Of a stretch of DNA of 64,000 nucleotides, positions 61,253 through 64,000 are shown in pieces; the first letter of the stretch is position 1; every line of letters starts with the position of its first letter. Position numbers and translations under genes: made by a program. Source of the DNA: Klebsiella huaxiensis (lineage in GTDB: Bacteria > Pseudomonadota > Gammaproteobacteria > Enterobacterales > Enterobacteriaceae). Location of the stretch: positions 806,001 through 870,000 of the forward strand of contig NZ_CP036175.1 in the NCBI RefSeq assembly GCF_003261575.2, given 5' to 3'. Under the pieces are notes generated by a model. The model was not told where the DNA came from, made no database searches, and worked only from the letters and a program-made list of their open reading frames with translations.

Positions 61253-63418
61253 ATGAGCGCAATATCCCTGATCCAACCGGATCGTGACCTTTTCTCCTGG
61301 CCGCAGTACTGGGCTGCCTGTTTTGGCCCCGCGCCGTTTCTGCCGATGTCGCGAGAAGAGATGGACCAACTTGGCTGGGATAGCTGCGATATCATTCTCG
61401 TGACCGGTGACGCCTATGTCGATCACCCGAGCTTTGGGATGGCGATTTGTGGACGCATGCTGGAAGCGCAGGGCTTTAGGGTGGGGATTATTTCCCAGCC
61501 GGAGTGGAACAATAAAGATGACTTTATGCGTCTGGGTAAACCGAACCTGTTCTTCGGCGTAACCGCCGGCAACATGGACTCAATGATCAACCGCTATACC
61601 GCCGACCGTAAGCTGCGCCATGACGACGCGTATACGGCGGGCAACGTTGCTGGTAAACGCCCGGATCGCGCGACGCTGGTCTATACCCAGCGCTGTAAAG
61701 AAGCCTGGAAGGATGTGCCGGTGATCCTCGGCGGGATTGAAGCCAGCCTGCGCCGCACTGCGCATTACGACTATTGGTCTGACACCGTGCGTCGTTCGGT
61801 TCTGGTGGATTCGAAAGCCGATATGCTGATGTTCGGCAACGGCGAGCGTCCGCTGGTGGAAGTGGCGCACCGCCTGGCGGCGGGCGAGCCTATCGGGCAT
61901 ATCCGCGATGTGCGTAATACCGCCATCATGGTAAAAGAAGCGCTGCCGGGCTGGAGTGGGGTGGATTCCACGCGCCTGGATACGCCGGGCAAAATCGACC
62001 CGATTCCGCATCCTTACGGTGAAGACCTGCCGTGCGCCGATAACAAAACCGTCGCGCCGCCAAAACAGGAAGCGAAGCGCGTTACCGTCCAGCCACCGCG
62101 TCCAAAGCCGTGGGAGAAAACCTACGTCCTTCTGCCGTCCTTCGAGAAAGTCAAAGGCGACAAAGTTCTCTACGCGCATGCCTCACGTATTCTGCATCAT
62201 GAGACCAACCCAGGCTGCGCCCGCGCGCTGATGCAGAAACACGGCGAGCGCTATATCTGGATTAACCCGCCCGCCATTCCGCTCTCAACCGAAGAGATGG
62301 ATAGTGTTTTTGCTCTGCCGTATAAGCGTATTCCGCATCCGGCATACGGCGATGCGCGCATCCCGGCCTACGAGATGATCCGTTTCTCGATTAACATTAT
62401 GCGCGGCTGCTTTGGCGGCTGTTCATTCTGCTCCATTACCGAGCACGAAGGGCGCATTATTCAGAGCCGTTCCGAAGATTCGATCATTAATGAAATCGAA
62501 GCTATTCGCGACACAGTTCCTGGTTTTACTGGCATTATCTCTGATCTTGGTGGCCCGACGGCCAACATGTATATGCTGCGCTGCAAGTCACCGCGCGCGG
62601 AGCAGACCTGTCGCCGCCTGTCCTGTGTGTATCCCGATATTTGCCCACATATGGATACCAACCACGAGCCGACAATTAACCTTTATCGTCGCGCCCGCGA
62701 TCTTAAGGGTATCAAAAAGATCCTTATCGCTTCCGGCGTGCGTTATGACATCGCCGTTGAAGACCCGCGTTATATCAAAGAGCTGGCGACCCACCACGTT
62801 GGCGGTTATCTGAAGATTGCCCCGGAACACACTGAAGAAGGGCCGCTGTCGAAGATGATGAAGCCGGGAATGGGTAGCTACGACCGCTTCAAAGAGCTGT
62901 TTGATACCTATTCGAAGCAGGCGGGCAAAGAGCAGTATCTGATTCCGTACTTTATCTCTGCGCACCCTGGTACGCGTGATGAAGATATGGTGAACCTGGC
63001 GCTGTGGCTGAAGCAGCATCGTTTCCGTCTGGATCAGGTGCAGAACTTCTATCCGTCGCCGCTGGCGAACTCGACCACCATGTATTACACCGGCAAGAAC
63101 CCGCTGGGTAAGATTGGCTATAAGAGTGAAGACGTGGTGGTGCCGAAAGGCGACAAACAGCGTCGTCTGCATAAGGCATTGCTGCGCTATCACGATCCGG
63201 CTAACTGGCCGCTGATCCGTCAGGCGCTGGAAGCCATGGGCAAGAAGCACCTGATTGGCAGCCGCCGCGATTGCCTGGTGCCTGCGCCGACGCTGGACGA
63301 GATGCGTGAAGCACGTCGCCAGAATCGCAATACCCGCCCGGCGCTGACCAAGCATACGCCGGTGGCGCATCAGCGCCAGACGCCTGCGTCGTCGGCCAAA
63401 AAAAGTCGTATTCGCTGA
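61253..63418 (+). CDS. ygiQ: Radical SAM protein YgiQ
   Basis: A 721-residue protein of the UPF0313 family. N-terminal part shows a B12-binding-like region (SCDIILVTGDAYVDHPSF). The radical SAM cluster motif CFGGCSFC (Cx3Cx2C) is near residues 386-393, followed by the ITEHEGRIIQSRSEDS segment. The C-terminal tail is basic and low-complexity. No substrate is known. In E. coli ygiQ directly follows ftsP; here the sugar-acid locus intervenes. Confidence 0.96.
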   Translation: MSAISLIQPDRDLFSWPQYWAACFGPAPFLPMSREEMDQLGWDSCDIILVTGDAYVDHPSFGMAICGRMLEAQGFRVGIISQPEWNNKDDFMRLGKPNLFFGVTAGNMDSMINRYTADRKLRHDDAYTAGNVAGKRPDRATLVYTQRCKEAWKDVPVILGGIEASLRRTAHYDYWSDTVRRSVLVDSKADMLMFGNGERPLVEVAHRLAAGEPIGHIRDVRNTAIMVKEALPGWSGVDSTRLDTPGKIDPIPHPYGEDLPCADNKTVAPPKQEAKRVTVQPPRPKPWEKTYVLLPSFEKVKGDKVLYAHASRILHHETNPGCARALMQKHGERYIWINPPAIPLSTEEMDSVFALPYKRIPHPAYGDARIPAYEMIRFSINIMRGCFGGCSFCSITEHEGRIIQSRSEDSIINEIEAIRDTVPGFTGIISDLGGPTANMYMLRCKSPRAEQTCRRLSCVYPDICPHMDTNHEPTINLYRRARDLKGIKKILIASGVRYDIAVEDPRYIKELATHHVGGYLKIAPEHTEEGPLSKMMKPGMGSYDRFKELFDTYSKQAGKEQYLIPYFISAHPGTRDEDMVNLALWLKQHRFRLDQVQNFYPSPLANSTTMYYTGKNPLGKIGYKSEDVVVPKGDKQRRLHKALLRYHDPANWPLIRQALEAMGKKHLIGSRRDCLVPAPTLDEMREARRQNRNTRPALTKHTPVAHQRQTPASSAKKSRIR

Positions 63419-63493
63419 TGGCTTGAACGGTTCGCCATGGTGAGCAGACGTCACGGAGAGATTCTTTTCCTTGCCAGGACGAAGACCGGTAGT

Positions 63494-63523
63494 ATCAAAG
63501 CCCTCTTAATTGAGGGCTTTTTT
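63494..63523 (+). terminator. Rho-independent terminator after ygiQ
   Basis: AAAGCCCTC pairs with GAGGGCTTT around a six-base loop, followed by a T run; 80 bases past the ygiQ stop. Confidence 0.9.
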
Positions 63524-63553
63524 GATATTTAAGATATAAAAAGGATTTTATTA

Positions 63554-64000
63554 ATGAAAAGTATAATAACTATAGCCACTGGTTTATTCGTAATTATTAC
63601 CATTATTAGTCTCTTTAATAGCGATGGCAGTCATTGCAGGCCTACGAGTGCGACATGTAAAGCCGTCCGAGCAGCCCGAAATAGTGGAGCAGTTCATCCC
63701 GGCCCTGTTGTTTACACTCTTATTGACGGAACGATTTATTTCCCTGGCTGGCCGATCCCTGGTTTCTCCGCTGCCTGTGTTGAAAGAATTGAACAGTGGC
63801 CGGGAAGAAGTACGAGGATACGTTTATTAAAAAAATCAGGAGCACTGACGTTTAAAATGGATGCTGATGATTTTGTCGCTACTGAAACCATTCAGACAAT
63901 CAAGGAATCTGGGACAAAGCAGTTTGAGTTTATCGGTGATATGACACCATTAGTTGGTCCTGACAGGATCAAACTGACCATTGGCGATACAGGCTCTGAA
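63554..64000 (+). CDS. Hypothetical membrane-anchored or secreted protein, N-terminal part
   Basis: An open frame of 149 codons that runs off the window end without a stop. ATG at 63554 is eight bases after AAGGA. The start MKSIITIATGLFVIITIISL is a hydrophobic segment, either a signal peptide or an anchor. The rest is soluble, with a cluster of three cysteines (SHCRPTSATCKAV, later SAACVERI). I do not recognise the family. Codons are AT-rich near the start and more balanced later. It follows the ygiQ terminator, so it is its own transcription unit. Confidence 0.7.
   Translation, partial: MKSIITIATGLFVIITIISLFNSDGSHCRPTSATCKAVRAARNSGAVHPGPVVYTLIDGTIYFPGWPIPGFSAACVERIEQWPGRSTRIRLLKKSGALTFKMDADDFVATETIQTIKESGTKQFEFIGDMTPLVGPDRIKLTIGDTGSE

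Overview
The window is a chromosomal segment of a Gram-negative enteric bacterium. Gene order from mug-rpoD-dnaG-rpsU-tsaD through plsY, folB, uppP, cca, glnE, hldE, ribB, zupT, tolC, parE, qseBC, parC, plsC, ftsP and ygiQ follows the Escherichia coli backbone, and proteins are close to their E. coli counterparts. A complete ureDABCEFG urease cluster of the Klebsiella aerogenes type, with matching subunit lengths and active-site numbering, lies between plsY and tsaD. This points to the Klebsiella/Raoultella/Enterobacter side of the Enterobacteriaceae; the sequence alone does not let me name a species.

Layout. 1-2170: end of mug, then a TetR regulator coupled to a membrane-anchored nitroreductase-like protein. 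2186-6378: the macromolecular synthesis operon rpsU-dnaG-rpoD, with a full-length 127-bp ERIC element between rpsU and dnaG. 6615-7628: tsaD. 7686-12619: urease structural and accessory genes, preceded by a candidate Nac-dependent promoter. 12765-22814: lipid, folate, cell-wall and tRNA housekeeping genes, then ygiF-glnE and hldE. 22900-27169: yqiJK flotillin pair, glgS, ubiK and ribB under an FMN riboswitch. 27221-33589: an intact four-gene chaperone-usher fimbrial operon related to E. coli ygiL-yqiGHI, followed by a decayed partial second copy of its usher, chaperone and adhesin genes.

34051-43911: zupT (Fur-like box upstream), ygiD, ygiCB and tolC (marbox), then the nudF-yqiB-cpdA-yqiA-parE operon. 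43956-47622: qseBC-mdaB-ygiN and the divergent ygiW. 47700-53381: a fused AraC/GyrI regulator, parC, plsC and ftsP. 53430-60940: an accessory sugar-acid locus inserted between ftsP and ygiQ. It contains a TRAP transporter, three dehydrogenases and a UxuR/ExuR-like GntR repressor, with phased operator half-sites. 61253-63418: ygiQ. From 63554 an unrecognised secreted or membrane protein runs off the window.

The most noteworthy regions are the sugar-acid locus with its regular operator array, the fimbrial operon beside its own ruin, and the regulatory sites before ureD, zupT and ygiW. No CRISPR array, tRNA, rRNA, insertion sequence or prophage gene was found. No clearly new defence or mobile system was seen.
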